From positions 3,782,001 through 3,846,000 of the forward strand of contig NZ_CP107819.1 of NCBI RefSeq assembly GCF_036346295.1: 64,000 bases of DNA. Direction: 5' to 3'. The translations under genes and the position numbers were made by a program. The notes beneath the pieces are model-generated. The model ran no database searches. It saw only the letters and a list, made by a program, of their open reading frames with translations, and was not told the DNA's origin. This DNA comes from Streptomyces sp. NBC_00536. Lineage in GTDB: Bacteria; Actinomycetota; Actinomycetes; Streptomycetales; Streptomycetaceae. This document shows positions 17,379-28,754 of the stretch, one piece after another; the stretch's first letter is position 1; every line of letters begins with the position of its first letter.

Positions 17379-17983
17379 ACAACGGACTGAACGCACAGAG
17401 CGACCCGACCGTACAGCCGGTCCCCGCCTCCGTCGTCGAGACGGTGGACGCGGCGGACGTGACGCTTTCCAACCCCAGGTGGGCCGTCATCGCGCTCGGC
17501 GCGAACCTCGGCAACCGCCTGGAGACCCTCCAGGGCGCCATCGACGCGCTCGGTGACACCCCGGGCCTGCGGGTCAAGGCCGTCTCCACCGTGTACGAGA
17601 CGGAGCCCTGGGGCGTGGAGCCCGGCTCGCAGCCGTCCTACTTCAACGCCGTGGTCCGGGTGAAGACCACCCTGCCGCCGTCCTCGCTGCTCGAACGCGG
17701 GCACGCCATCGAGGAGGCCTTCGACCGCGTCCGCGAGGAGCGCTGGGGGCCGCGCACCATCGACGTCGACATCGTCGCGTACGCCGACGTGGTCTCCGAC
17801 GACCCGGAGCTCACCCTCCCGCACCCCCGGGCACACCTGCGGGCCTTCGTCCTGGCCCCCTGGCAGGACGTCGACCCCGAGGCCGTGGTCCCCGGCCGCG
17901 GTACGGTCGCCGAGCTGCTGGCCGCGATCGGCCGCGACGGTGTCACGGCGCGCCCCGACCTGGAACTCCACCTGCCGGAGTAG
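17375..17983 (+). CDS. folK: 2-amino-4-hydroxy-6-hydroxymethyldihydropteridine diphosphokinase
   Basis: A 202-residue HPPK, which pyrophosphorylates the FolB product to supply FolP. The hallmarks IALGANLGNRLETLQ, STVYETEPWG, WGPRTIDVDIV and LPHPRAHLRAFVL are present. The N-terminal 35 residues before the first strand are longer than in minimal HPPK and look disordered. Its ATG overlaps the folB stop (ATGA), indicating translational coupling. Confidence 0.94.
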   Translation: MNNGLNAQSDPTVQPVPASVVETVDAADVTLSNPRWAVIALGANLGNRLETLQGAIDALGDTPGLRVKAVSTVYETEPWGVEPGSQPSYFNAVVRVKTTLPPSSLLERGHAIEEAFDRVREERWGPRTIDVDIVAYADVVSDDPELTLPHPRAHLRAFVLAPWQDVDPEAVVPGRGTVAELLAAIGRDGVTARPDLELHLPE

Positions 17984-18031
17984 TCGTTAGCCTGTTCACT
18001 GCCATCGGTACGGAAAGCGGGGAACGGGCAC

Positions 18032-18511
18032 GTGAAGCAACTGAGGCCGGCTGTCCTGGCGGGCATCTTCGCCGTCGCCGGAGTGCTGTCCTGGGCGGGC
18101 GCCCGGCTGTGGAACGCCTACGGGACCCTGCCCGGGGTGCCGCTGGCCGCCCCGGTCGTCCTCGCGGTGATCGCCGCCGTGCTCTGTGCCACGGCCCTCT
18201 CGCTGCGCGGCCGCCTCAAGGCCCAGCGTGAGCGCCGTCCGGGCGCCAAGGGCGTGGATCCCCTGATGGCGGCCCGCGCGGTCGTCTTCGGGCAGGCCAG
18301 CGCCCTGGTGGCGGCCCTCGTGGCGGGCATGTACGGCGGTGTGGGGGTCTTCCTGCTGGCGAACGGCCTGGACGTACCCGCCCGGCGCGAGCAGGCCTAC
18401 TACGCGGGCTTCTCGGTCCTGGCCGGTGTCGCGGTCGTCGTCGCGGCCCTCTTCCTGGAGCACGTCCTGCGCCTCCCGGACGACGAGGACGACGCGACGG
18501 CCCCCGCCTGA
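18032..18511 (+). CDS. DUF3180 family membrane protein
   Basis: A 159-residue protein with four transmembrane helices: two near the N-terminus (residues 8-25 and 37-57), then a basic loop QRERRPGAKGVDPLMAARAV and two more helices (about 88-108 and 122-143). This matches the actinobacterial DUF3180 family, which commonly follows folK. The acidic tail is DDEDDATAP. Function is unknown. It is the last gene of the folate cluster and ends at a bidirectional terminator. Confidence 0.88.
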   Translation: MKQLRPAVLAGIFAVAGVLSWAGARLWNAYGTLPGVPLAAPVVLAVIAAVLCATALSLRGRLKAQRERRPGAKGVDPLMAARAVVFGQASALVAALVAGMYGGVGVFLLANGLDVPARREQAYYAGFSVLAGVAVVVAALFLEHVLRLPDDEDDATAPA

Positions 18512-18551
18512 CCGGGCTGCCCCGGGCCGACCCGGGCCCCGTACAACGAAG

Positions 18552-18583
18552 AGGACGGCCGTCGCTGATGCGACGGCCGTCCT
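18552..18583. terminator. Bidirectional terminator between DUF3180 gene and folE
   Basis: A 13-bp perfect stem (GGACGGCCGTCGC and complement) closed by TGAT, extended by an A-T pair, then TTCGTT on the + side. It serves two convergent genes. Confidence 0.85.
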
Positions 18584-18638
18584 TCGTTCGCGAGCCTCGT
18601 GCACGCGCCGCGTAAGCGCCCTAAGGCGCCCTGGCCGC

Positions 18639-19244
18639 TCAGCGGGCCACGATGAGGCTCATGGCCTCGCTGCGGGTGGCGGGGTCGCGGAGCTGGCCGC
18701 GGACCGCCGAGGTGAAGGTCTTGGCGCCCGGCTTGCGGATGCCGCGGACCGACATGCACATGTGCTCGGCCTCGACGACGACGATGGCCCCCCGGGCCTC
18801 CAGGATGCGCATCAGCGAGTCGGCTATCTGGGAGGTGAGGCGTTCCTGCACCTGGGGACGGCGCGCGAAGACCTCGACCAGCCGGGCGAGCTTCGACAGA
18901 CCGGTGATCTTGCCGGTCTCGGCCGGGATGTACCCGACGTGGGCCACGCCGTGGAAGGGCAGCAGGTGGTGTTCGCACAGGCTGACGATTTCGATGTCCT
19001 TCACCAGGACCATCTCGTCGTGCCCGAGGTCGAACGTCGTGGTGAGCACGTCCTCCGGCTCCTGCCACAGGCCCGCCAGGATCTCCCGGTAGGCCCGCGC
19101 CACCCGCGCCGGAGTCTCCAGAAGGCCCTCGCGGTCCGGGTTCTCGCCGACCGCGAGGAGGAGCTCGCGCACCGCCGCCTCGGCGCGCTTCTCGTCGAAC
19201 TCGCGGGGCGCGCCCTCACCATCCAGGGTCACTGGATTGGTCAT
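18639..19244 (-). CDS. folE: GTP cyclohydrolase I
   Basis: A 201-residue enzyme making dihydroneopterin triphosphate from GTP, the first step of folate synthesis. Zinc ligands are seen in [12 protein letters not shown] and in [20 protein letters not shown] and the GxxKxTxxS-like [10 protein letters not shown] also fit. It converges on the other fol genes rather than lying in their operon and is downstream of ftsH, from which a strong terminator separates it. Its leader contains a 13-bp tandem repeat that may be regulatory. Confidence 0.95.
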   Translation of the reverse strand: MTNPVTLDGEGAPREFDEKRAEAAVRELLLAVGENPDREGLLETPARVARAYREILAGLWQEPEDVLTTTFDLGHDEMVLVKDIEIVSLCEHHLLPFHGVAHVGYIPAETGKITGLSKLARLVEVFARRPQVQERLTSQIADSLMRILEARGAIVVVEAEHMCMSVRGIRKPGAKTFTSAVRGQLRDPATRSEAMSLIVAR

Positions 19245-19261
19245 CTCTTCCTCGTTCCTGC

Positions 19262-19309
19262 CATTGCAGTGCTGTACAGCAGTGCTGGACAGCAGTGCTG
19301 GTAGCGCTG
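19262..19309. repeat. 13-bp tandem repeat upstream of folE
   Basis: Three consecutive 13-bp units ending GCAGTGCTG (19262-19274, 19275-19287, 19288-19300) and a degenerate fourth (GTAGCGCTG). The core CAGCAGTGCTG is nearly palindromic. The array lies 18-65 bp upstream of the folE start, where an operator or leader structure would be expected. Confidence 0.7.
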
Positions 19310-19322
19310 GACATATAAAAGT

Positions 19323-19358
19323 GCCGCGGTCCCCAGGCTAGAACCTGGGGGCCGCGGC
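19323..19358 (-). terminator. Intrinsic terminator of ftsH
   Basis: A 15-bp stem with one G-T pair (GCCGCGGTCCCCAGG at 19323-19337 against 19344-19358), loop CTAGAA. On the minus strand it is followed by ACTTTTATA, a rare U-rich tail for this genome. Confidence 0.85.
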
Positions 19359-19382
19359 ATCCATTCCGGAGTGCTCGCTCTG

Positions 19383-21416
<2,034 letters not shown>

Positions 21417-21567
21417 CCATACGGGGCGCAGAGCACCCCGTCCCTCCTGCCCGTAGGTAAATGCTGCTGTGAGTAAAGACTGTTCTTCGGAATGTACCCC
21501 TGAATTGTCACCCGCGGCCTCGTGGGACGGCTGACAGACCCGCCTTCGCATGCTCCAACGGCGGGAA

Positions 21568-21603
21568 TCGCTCCCGGGTTCCCCGCGGGGACCCCGGGAG
21601 CGA
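21568..21603 (-). terminator. Hairpin terminator after hpt
   Basis: An 11-bp perfect stem TCGCTCCCGGG / CCCGGGAGCGA whose 14-nt loop can itself fold (TCCCC/GGGGA). It lies just past the hpt stop, between hpt and ftsH. Confidence 0.75.
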
Positions 21604-21611
21604 CGGTGGGG

Positions 21612-22172
21612 TCAGCCGCCGTACACGTGCGGGGCGAGCGTGCCCACGAACGGGAGGTTGCGGTACTTCTCCGCGTAGTCGAGGCCGTAGCCCACGACGA
21701 ACTCGTTGGGGATGTCGAAGCCGACCCAGCGGACGTCGATGGCGACCTTGGCGGCGTCGGGCTTGCGCAGCAGCGTGACGACCTCCAGGGAGGCCGGCTG
21801 GCGCGAGCCCAGGTTCGACAGCAGCCAGGACAGCGTCAGACCGGAGTCGATGATGTCCTCGACGATCAGGACGTGCTTGTCCTTGATGTCGGTGTCCAGG
21901 TCCTTGAGGATCCGGACCACGCCGGAGGACTGGGTCCCGGCGCCGTACGAGGACACCGCCATCCAGTCCATGGTGAGCGGGGTGGACAAGGCACGCGCCA
22001 GGTCCGCCATCACCATCACCGCGCCCTTGAGGACGCCGACGATGAGCAGGTCCTTGCCCGCGTACTCCGCATCGATCTTCGCGGCCAGCTCGGCCAGCTT
22101 CGCGTCGATCTCTTCCTTGGTGATGAGCACCGACTGGAGGTCGTCGCCCATGTCCTTCTCGTCCACCCGCAT
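21612..22172 (-). CDS. hpt: Hypoxanthine phosphoribosyltransferase
   Basis: A 186-residue purine salvage enzyme converting hypoxanthine or guanine plus PRPP to IMP or GMP. The PRPP loop is [30 protein letters not shown] and the purine-site segment [16 protein letters not shown] are typical. A GTG immediately precedes the ATG and is in frame (22175), so the start is uncertain by one residue. It follows tilS by 78 bp, the common tilS-hpt-ftsH order in Gram-positive bacteria. Confidence 0.95.
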   Translation of the reverse strand: MRVDEKDMGDDLQSVLITKEEIDAKLAELAAKIDAEYAGKDLLIVGVLKGAVMVMADLARALSTPLTMDWMAVSSYGAGTQSSGVVRILKDLDTDIKDKHVLIVEDIIDSGLTLSWLLSNLGSRQPASLEVVTLLRKPDAAKVAIDVRWVGFDIPNEFVVGYGLDYAEKYRNLPFVGTLAPHVYGG

Positions 22173-22250
22173 CACTTTCGTCGTCCGCCGTGGCTCCGGG
22201 GGTTCCCCGGAGGACTCAGCCGCCCCGGGGCGACGGCGCAGTCCGCACCG

Positions 22251-23336
22251 TCAGCCCTGCCGGATGACCAGTCTGCCACCCTGGCGCTGGGCCTCGACCC
22301 GGCCGGGCAGGTTGATGGCGCCCTGACCGCGCCAACCCGTGATCAGCCGGTCCACTTCCTCGATGTGGCGGGCGAACAGCGAACCGGCGGGGGAACCGGC
22401 CGACAGGACGGCCCTGCGCAGCACGCGGCGGCGGACCGCCGGGGGCAGGGCGAAGAGCTTGGCGCACTCCAGCTGGCCGAGTTCGTCCCGTACGGCGGAC
22501 TCCGCGTCGGCGGCCCAGGCGTCGAGGGCGTCGGCGTCGTCCCGGGAGAGCTGGGCGGTCCGGGCGAGGGCCTCGACCACTCCCTTGCCGAGCGCCTTCT
22601 CCAGGGCGGGCAGCCCTTCGTGGCGCAGCCGGGAGCGGGTGTAGGCGGGGTCGATGTTGTGCGGGTCGTCCCAGACGGGCAGGGACTGGACCATGCAGGC
22701 CTTGCGGGCGGTCTGCCGGTCGATGTGCAGGAAGGGGCGGCGGTAGCGGCCGGTGCGGCCGGGGCCGCCGGAGATCTCGGCCATCCCGGACAGGGAGCGG
22801 ATGCCGGAACCGCGGGCCAGCCCGAGCAGGACGGTTTCCGCCTGGTCGTCGCGGGTGTGGCCGAGCAGCACGGTGGCGGCGCCGAGCCGGTCGGCGGCCT
22901 CGTCGAGGGCGGCGTAGCGGGCGTCACGGGCGGCGGCCTCGGGTCCGCCGTCGCGGCCGACGCGCACGGCGATGGCTTCCGCCGGATCCAGGTGGAGCGC
23001 GGTCATCCGGCTGACGACTTCTGCGGCGCGCAGGTCGGAGCCGTCCTGGAGTCCGTGGTCGACGGTGATGCCGCCGGCCCGGATGCCGAGTTTGGGGGCC
23101 TCGAAGGCGAGGGCGGAGGCGAGCGCCATGGAGTCGGCGCCACCGGAGCAGGCGACGAGCACGAGCGGCTGCTGGCCGCCGGCACGGTCGGTGCGGGCCC
23201 TGCTGTCGGCGCGGTCGGCGCGGCGGGCAGCGGGGGCGGTACGGCGTTCGGTGGGGTCGGTCAGGTCGGTGAGGACGTCGTGGAGTACGCGGCGGACCGC
23301 CAGGCGTATCGCCGCGACCGCAGGATGGGGACCCAT
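22251..23336 (-). CDS. tilS: tRNA(Ile)-lysidine synthetase
   Basis: A 361-residue enzyme that converts C34 of the CAU-anticodon tRNA-Ile to lysidine, allowing AUA decoding. The N-terminal PP-loop [13 protein letters not shown] is at about residue 63; [19 protein letters not shown] and [12 protein letters not shown] fit the family. The C-terminal domain is short, as in actinobacteria. An Arg/Ala-rich insertion (residues 32-55) precedes the PP-loop. The start at 23336 gives [16 protein letters not shown]. Confidence 0.93.
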   Translation of the reverse strand: MGPHPAVAAIRLAVRRVLHDVLTDLTDPTERRTAPAARRADRADSRARTDRAGGQQPLVLVACSGGADSMALASALAFEAPKLGIRAGGITVDHGLQDGSDLRAAEVVSRMTALHLDPAEAIAVRVGRDGGPEAAARDARYAALDEAADRLGAATVLLGHTRDDQAETVLLGLARGSGIRSLSGMAEISGGPGRTGRYRRPFLHIDRQTARKACMVQSLPVWDDPHNIDPAYTRSRLRHEGLPALEKALGKGVVEALARTAQLSRDDADALDAWAADAESAVRDELGQLECAKLFALPPAVRRRVLRRAVLSAGSPAGSLFARHIEEVDRLITGWRGQGAINLPGRVEAQRQGGRLVIRQG

Positions 23337-23604
23337 GTCCGGTGCCCTTCGGTGGAGTTCGGATGCCTCGGAGGCGTTGGGGGTGGTGCGCGCTCGGGGT
23401 GCCGCTCGCTGCGCCCGCCGGTCCCCGCGAAGTTTCCCGCGAGAGGACGGACTGCCACACGGACTGTCACTCAGAGTGCGTCGATGGTGACAGAGCCGAG
23501 CCGTTCCCCGAGCATCGCACGCCCTTCCACGGCCCACGGTCCCTCGGACGGGTGACGCTGCTTCCCCCGAGGGGACACGTTTACGCCCCCTTGTTCACGC
23601 CGTT

Positions 23605-24732
23605 TCACTCCCCCCGCCGGTGGACGCGGGCCACCCAGTCCGCGGGCTTGGCGATCTCCGCCTTGGTCGGCAGTGTGTTCGGTGAGGTCCAGACCCGGTT
23701 GAAACCATCCATTCCGACCTGGCCTACAACGGCGCGGACGAAGCGTTCGCCGTCGCGGTACTGGCGCAGCTTGGCGTCCAGGCCCAGCAGCTTGCGCAGG
23801 GCCGCGTCGAGGCGCCCGGCGCCGCTGGCCCGGCGGGTCTGGAACTTCTCCCGGATCTCCGCGACCGAGGGCACCACCTCGGGGCCGACCCCGTCCATGA
23901 CGAAGTCCGCGTGCCCCTCCAGCAGGGACATGACGGCGGTGAGCCGGCCCAGCACCTCCCGCTGCTCGGGGGTCTGGACGAGTTCCACCAGGGAGCGGCC
24001 CTCTTCCCCGCGCTCGCCCTCGGGGCGGGCCCCGACCAGGGACTGGGCGGCCTCGCGCAGCCGCTCCAGCACGGTCATCGGGTCCATCTCGGTGGCCCCG
24101 AGAAACGTCTGGATTTCGCCCTCCAGGTGCTCGCGCAGCCACGGGACGGCGGTGAACTGGGTACGGTGCGTCTCCTCGTGCAGGCACACCCACAGCCGGA
24201 AGTCGTGCGGGTCCACCTCCAGCTCGCGCTCGACGTGCACGATGTTGGGCGCCACCAGCAGCAGCCGCCCGCCGCCGGTGGCGGAGCCCGGCAGGTCCCG
24301 GGAGACGGGCGCGAAGGTCTCGTACTGGCCGAGCACCCGCGAGGACAGGAAGCTCAGCAGCATCCCCAGCTCGACCCCGGTCACCTTGCCGCCGACCGCG
24401 CCGAGGACGGCCCCGCCGGGCGTGCTGCCGCGCCGCTCCTGCATCTTGCCGAGCAGGGGTCCCAGCAGCTCCCGGAACCCCGCCACATTGGCCTTGACCC
24501 ATCCGGCCCTGTCGACGACGAGGACCGGCGTGTCCTCCACGGCGAGGCCCTCGGGCATCATCCTGGTGAACTCGCGCACGTGCCGTTCCGAGGTCCTGGC
24601 GTGCTCGCGCAGTTCCGCCACCACGGCCCGCGCCTCGTCCCGGGTGATCTCCGGGCCGGGCCGTACGAGCCGGGTCGCGGTCGTCACCGCGAGATTCCAG
24701 TCGACCATCTCCACACCACCGATGCTCGTCAT
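23605..24732 (-). CDS. Zincin_2-type zinc-dependent metalloprotease (DUF2342)
   Basis: A 375-residue protein of the actinobacterial Zincin_2 family (sometimes annotated as F420-biosynthesis associated). The zinc site is HEETH in WVCLHEETHRTQF at about residue 185; a second conserved motif EGHADFVMDGVGPEVVPS may provide the third ligand Glu/Asp. No signal peptide is evident, so it is probably cytoplasmic. It lies between dacB and tilS, all on the minus strand, a conserved actinomycete order. Substrate is unknown. Confidence 0.88.
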   Translation of the reverse strand: MTSIGGVEMVDWNLAVTTATRLVRPGPEITRDEARAVVAELREHARTSERHVREFTRMMPEGLAVEDTPVLVVDRAGWVKANVAGFRELLGPLLGKMQERRGSTPGGAVLGAVGGKVTGVELGMLLSFLSSRVLGQYETFAPVSRDLPGSATGGGRLLLVAPNIVHVERELEVDPHDFRLWVCLHEETHRTQFTAVPWLREHLEGEIQTFLGATEMDPMTVLERLREAAQSLVGARPEGERGEEGRSLVELVQTPEQREVLGRLTAVMSLLEGHADFVMDGVGPEVVPSVAEIREKFQTRRASGAGRLDAALRKLLGLDAKLRQYRDGERFVRAVVGQVGMDGFNRVWTSPNTLPTKAEIAKPADWVARVHRRGE

Positions 24733-24792
24733 GCGTCAACGGTACGTGGACGGGCCGTTCTACGGATCCCCCCTGAGGGGCTCAGGGCTGGC

Positions 24793-26217
24793 TCAGGGCG
24801 TGGTGGCGACGGTGGCGGCGAGCTTGTCCAGGGCCTTCTCGGCGGCGTCCGGGGCGGGGGTGTTCGCCGTCAGGAACGCGAAGACGAGCAGCCGCCCGGA
24901 GGGGTCGACGACCGCGCCGGCGAGCGAGTTCACCCCGGTGAGCGTGCCGGTCTTGGCCCGCAGCAGTCCGGCGGCCGGTGAGGCCCCGGCGTTGCGGGCC
25001 CGCAGGGTGCCGCTGAACCCGGCCACGGGCAGCCCGGTGAGGACGGGCCGCAGCTCGGGCCGGGCCGGGTCGGCGGCCCGGGCGAGCAGCGCGGTGAGCA
25101 GTCCGGCGCTGACCCGGTCGGCGCGGTTCAGCCCGCTGCCGTCGGCGAAGCGGGCACCGGCCAGGTCGACGCCGAGGGTGGCGAGCCGCTCGGTGACGGC
25201 CTGTTCGCCGCCTTCGAAGCTCGCGGGCTTCGAGGCGGCCAGCGCGGTCTGGCGGGCCAGGGCCTCGGCGATGTCGTTGTCGCTGTTGGTCAGCATCCGC
25301 TCGACGAGGCCGCCGAGCGGGGTGGAGAGGGTCACGGCCAGCGGCTGGGCGCCCGCCGGGGCCTTGGCGGGGGCGGGCTCGCCGGTGACCTTGATCCCGC
25401 GTTCGCGCAGCAGGTCGGCGAAGGCGCGGGCGGCGTCCTTGGCCGGGTCGTCGGTGCGGTCCACCGGGCCGGCGAAGGACTCGTCGGAGCGGCCCTCGTC
25501 GGCCATCAGGGCGCTGACGGGCGCGATGTTGTCGTTGGGGCCGATCGGGTGGCGGGCGGGGCCGCTGAAGAGCGTGGCGTCGTACCCGAGGGTGACGGTG
25601 TCGGTGTTCGCGGAGCGCAGCGCCTGGGCGGTGTCGGCGGCGAGGGCGACGAGGCTGCCGCCGGGGCCCGCGGGGTTCTTCTTGCGGGCGCTGAGCGAGG
25701 GGTCGCCGCCGCCGACGAGGACGATCCGGCCGCCCTGGTCGGGGACGACGGTGGTGCGGATGCGGTGTTCGGGCCCGAGGGCGGCGAGCGCGGCGGAGGC
25801 GGTGGCGATCTTGATGACGGAGGCGGGGGTCATCGCCTCGTGCGAGCCGGTCTCGAAGAGCACCTTGCCGGTGGCGGCCTCGACGACCGAGGCGCCGCGG
25901 GCGGTGCCGAGCGCGGGATCGGCCAGCAGGGGCCGCAGCGCGTCCGCGAGGGCGGCGTGGTTCCCGGCGGGGGCGGCCGGGGCGGCTCCGGGGGCGCGCA
26001 GCGGCGAGAGCACGCCGGGGGCGCTCGGCGCGGCAAGCGGAACGGGACGGTCCCCGTGATCTCCGCCACCCGTACGGCTCCAGGAGGCGGCGGTGACCCG
26101 CTCGGCCTTACGCTGGCCGGAGTCCCAAGGTCCGGCCGCGGCCACCGCGCCGGCCGACAGGGCCAGGCCCGCCACGGCCGAACCTGTGATGAGCTGCCAT
26201 GTCTTGATCAATGGCAC
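24793..26217 (-). CDS. dacB: D-alanyl-D-alanine carboxypeptidase/endopeptidase (PBP4 family)
   Basis: A 474-residue peptidase S13 (PBP4/DacB). A signal-anchor (residues 8-28) leads into an extracellular domain. The active-site motifs are SVIK in MTPASVIKIATAS (about residue 130), SDN in LTNSDNDIAEAL and KTG in LRAKTGTLTGV. It trims or cleaves peptidoglycan cross-bridges. The start is GTG at 26217, 178 bp from the divergent ppa. The segment between SVIK and SDN carries the family's large inserted domain. Confidence 0.92.
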   Translation of the reverse strand: MPLIKTWQLITGSAVAGLALSAGAVAAAGPWDSGQRKAERVTAASWSRTGGGDHGDRPVPLAAPSAPGVLSPLRAPGAAPAAPAGNHAALADALRPLLADPALGTARGASVVEAATGKVLFETGSHEAMTPASVIKIATASAALAALGPEHRIRTTVVPDQGGRIVLVGGGDPSLSARKKNPAGPGGSLVALAADTAQALRSANTDTVTLGYDATLFSGPARHPIGPNDNIAPVSALMADEGRSDESFAGPVDRTDDPAKDAARAFADLLRERGIKVTGEPAPAKAPAGAQPLAVTLSTPLGGLVERMLTNSDNDIAEALARQTALAASKPASFEGGEQAVTERLATLGVDLAGARFADGSGLNRADRVSAGLLTALLARAADPARPELRPVLTGLPVAGFSGTLRARNAGASPAAGLLRAKTGTLTGVNSLAGAVVDPSGRLLVFAFLTANTPAPDAAEKALDKLAATVATTP

Positions 26218-26395
26218 CTCGACCAGCCCCTTTCGCGATCACACATATGCGTGAGGGACACTTAACCACTGCGTCTTGCCGCGAGCGTGGCACCCCACCC
26301 GCAGGGGTGGGCCGGAAGCGCGGGCAGTTTGTCCACAGACGCGGTTTGTTCACAGCAGTCTCGAAGCAGTGCAGCTGATCATGGAGGAGCAGGAC

Positions 26396-26890
26396 GTGGA
26401 GTTCGACGTCACCATCGAGATCCCCAAGGGTTCGCGGAACAAGTACGAAGTGGACCACGAGACCGGCCGGATCCGCCTGGACCGTCGCCTCTTCACGTCC
26501 ACGAGCTACCCGGCCGACTACGGCTTCGTCGAGAACACCCTCGGCGAGGACGGCGACCCGCTGGACGCCCTCGTCATCCTGGACGAGCCGACCTTCCCGG
26601 GCTGCCTGATCAAGTGCCGCGCGATCGGCATGTTCAACATGACGGACGAGGCGGGCGGCGACGCCAAGCTGCTCTGCGTCCCGGCCTCGGACCCGCGCGT
26701 GGAGCACCTGCGCGACATCCACCACGTCTCCGAGTTCGACCGCCTGGAGATCCAGCACTTCTTCGAGGTCTACAAGGACCTGGAGCCCGGCAAGTCCGTC
26801 GAGGGCGCGAACTGGGTCGGCCGCACCGAGGCCGAGGCCGAGATCGAGGCCTCGTACAAGCGCCTGCAGGCGCAGGGCGACCACCACTGA
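26396..26890 (+). CDS. ppa: Inorganic pyrophosphatase
   Basis: A 164-residue soluble family I pyrophosphatase that hydrolyses PPi to drive biosynthesis. Conserved residues appear in [33 protein letters not shown] (metal-binding Asp cluster) and [12 protein letters not shown]. The frame is open from 26276, but GGAGGAG at 26383-26389 sits 6 nt before GTG 26396, and that start yields the family-standard N-terminus [11 protein letters not shown]. The window also ends with a membrane pyrophosphatase, so both PPase types are encoded here. Confidence 0.95.
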   Translation: MEFDVTIEIPKGSRNKYEVDHETGRIRLDRRLFTSTSYPADYGFVENTLGEDGDPLDALVILDEPTFPGCLIKCRAIGMFNMTDEAGGDAKLLCVPASDPRVEHLRDIHHVSEFDRLEIQHFFEVYKDLEPGKSVEGANWVGRTEAEAEIEASYKRLQAQGDHH

Positions 26891-27003
26891 GTGGATCCCC
26901 GCTGATGTCCGCCCGTCGGCGTATCCCGGGCCGCCGCGGACGAAACGATTCCGCATAATTGGATCACCGGTTGGGGATCCGGCCCAGGGACACAGGAGCG
27001 CGC

Positions 27004-28656
27004 GTGGCGGCAGAGGCCGATTCAGAGGACCGCGACCGGCGCAAGCCCGCCTCGGACGAGGCGCGCAGCGCCTTCAGCCAGCCCCCCGGGGTCGACTCCG
27101 GCGTGTTCGAGGACGAGCAGCCGACCTCCGAGTTCGCCGCCCCCGCGGGCACCGCCGCGCCGCCCGCCGAACCCGAGGGCTCCGCCTTCGCCCTGCCCGC
27201 CACCTACAGCGGCCGGCACTCCCCGCCCGCCTACACCCCCGGCCAGGGGTACCCGGTCTCCCGGATGAAGGAATCCCCCTGGCAGGACCGGATGCGCACC
27301 ATGCTGCGCATGCCCGTGGGCGAGCGCCCCGTCCCCGAGGCCGTGCAGCGCCTGAGCGAGGACTCCGGGCCCGCCGTCGGCCGCGTGCTCGACCTCACCC
27401 TGCGCATCGGCGAGCTGCTGCTCGCGGGCGGCGAGGGGGCCGAGGACGTCGAGGCCGCGATGTTCGCCGTGGCCCGCGCCTACGGGCTCGACCGCTGCGA
27501 GCCCACCGTCACCTTCACCATGCTCTCGATCACGCACCAGCCCTCGCTGGTCGACGATCCCGTCTCGGCGAGCCGGACCGTACGCCGCCGCGGCACCGAC
27601 TACACCCGGCTGGCGGCCGTCTTCCGGCTCGTCGACGACATCAACGAGCACGAGGGGGAAATCTCCCTGGAGGAGGCCTACCGCCGCCTCGCCGAGATCC
27701 GCCGCAACCGCCACCCGTACCCCGGCTGGGTGCTCACCCTGTCCGCCGGACTGCTCGCCGGGGCCGCCTCCACCCTCGTCGGCGGTGGCGTGGTCGTGTT
27801 CTTCGCGGCCGCGATCGGGGCCGTCCTCGGCGACCGGCTCGCCTGGCTGTGCGCCGGGCGCGGGCTGCCGGAGTTCTACCAGTTCGTGGTGGCCGGGATG
27901 CCGCCCGCCGCCCTCGGGGTGGCCCTCAAGCTCGCCGAGATCGACGTGCGCGCCTCGGCTGTGATCACCGGCGGGCTCTTCGCGCTGCTGCCCGGGCGGG
28001 CCCTGGTGGCGGCCGTGCAGGACGGCCTGACCGGCTACTACATCACCGCCTCGGCCCGGCTGCTGGAGGTCATGTACCTCTTCATCGGGATCATCATGGG
28101 CGTGCTGGTGGTGATCTACATCGGCCTCCAGTGGGGCGCCACGCCCAATCCGGAGGAGGCCCTCCAGATCAGCCAGCGGCCGGTCATCCAGATCGTGGCC
28201 TCGATGGTGCTGGTCTTCACCTTCGCGATCCTGCTCCAGCAGGAACGCTCCACCGTGCTGATCGTGACCCTGAACGGCGGGGTCGCCTGGGTGACGTACG
28301 GCGCCCTGCACTTCGCGGGCGGGATCCCGCCCGTGCCCTCCACGGCCATCGCGGCCGGGCTGGTGGGCCTGTTCGGGCAGCTCTTCTCGCGCTACCGCTT
28401 CGCCTCCGCACTGCCCTATGTGACGGCGGCCATCGGGCCGCTGCTGCCGGGTTCGGCGACGTACTACGGGCTGCTCCTGATCGCCGAGAACCGGCTCAGC
28501 ATGGGCTTCGCCTCGCTGACCAACGCCGCCGCGATCGCCTTCGCCATCGCCATCGGGGTCAACCTGGGCTCGGAGACCTCCCGGCTGTTCATGCGGATCC
28601 CCGGCGCCGCGAGCGCCGCCAAGCGCCGCGCGGCCAAGCGGACCCGCGGCTTCTGA
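27004..28656 (+). CDS. Threonine/serine exporter family (ThrE-like) membrane protein
   Basis: A 550-residue transporter. A disordered hydrophilic N-terminus (1-90) precedes the cytoplasmic ThrE domain (about 110-240, with LRIGELLLAGGEGAEDVEAA and the hydrolase-like segment CEPTVTFTMLSITH). About ten transmembrane helices follow in two blocks (ThrE and ThrE_2). The GTG at 27004 is preceded by AGGAG with 5-nt spacing. Characterised relatives export threonine and serine; the substrate here is inferred. It follows ppa by 113 bp in the same direction. Confidence 0.88.
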   Translation: MAAEADSEDRDRRKPASDEARSAFSQPPGVDSGVFEDEQPTSEFAAPAGTAAPPAEPEGSAFALPATYSGRHSPPAYTPGQGYPVSRMKESPWQDRMRTMLRMPVGERPVPEAVQRLSEDSGPAVGRVLDLTLRIGELLLAGGEGAEDVEAAMFAVARAYGLDRCEPTVTFTMLSITHQPSLVDDPVSASRTVRRRGTDYTRLAAVFRLVDDINEHEGEISLEEAYRRLAEIRRNRHPYPGWVLTLSAGLLAGAASTLVGGGVVVFFAAAIGAVLGDRLAWLCAGRGLPEFYQFVVAGMPPAALGVALKLAEIDVRASAVITGGLFALLPGRALVAAVQDGLTGYYITASARLLEVMYLFIGIIMGVLVVIYIGLQWGATPNPEEALQISQRPVIQIVASMVLVFTFAILLQQERSTVLIVTLNGGVAWVTYGALHFAGGIPPVPSTAIAAGLVGLFGQLFSRYRFASALPYVTAAIGPLLPGSATYYGLLLIAENRLSMGFASLTNAAAIAFAIAIGVNLGSETSRLFMRIPGAASAAKRRAAKRTRGF

Positions 28657-28671
28657 CCGGGGCGCGCGGGG

Positions 28672-28703
28672 GTCCGTACGTACACACGGGCGTCCGTACG
28701 TAC
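28672..28703. repeat. Direct repeat GTCCGTACGTAC
   Basis: Two 12-bp copies at 28672-28683 and 28692-28703, with a shorter match (GTCCGTACG) at 28742. Each copy contains the palindrome GTACGTAC. They lie between the ThrE-like gene and a terminator hairpin; no function can be assigned. Confidence 0.6.
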
Positions 28704-28708
28704 GACAG

Positions 28709-28738
28709 CGCCCCGGGGCACGAGGTGCTCCCGGGGCG
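28709..28738. terminator. Bidirectional hairpin between ThrE-like and dedA genes
   Basis: A 9-bp outer stem CGCCCCGGG / CCCGGGGCG plus an inner GCAC/GTGC stem with a GAG loop and one bulged T. It lies between convergent genes. Confidence 0.8.
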
Positions 28739-28754
28739 CGCGTCCGTACGGCCG

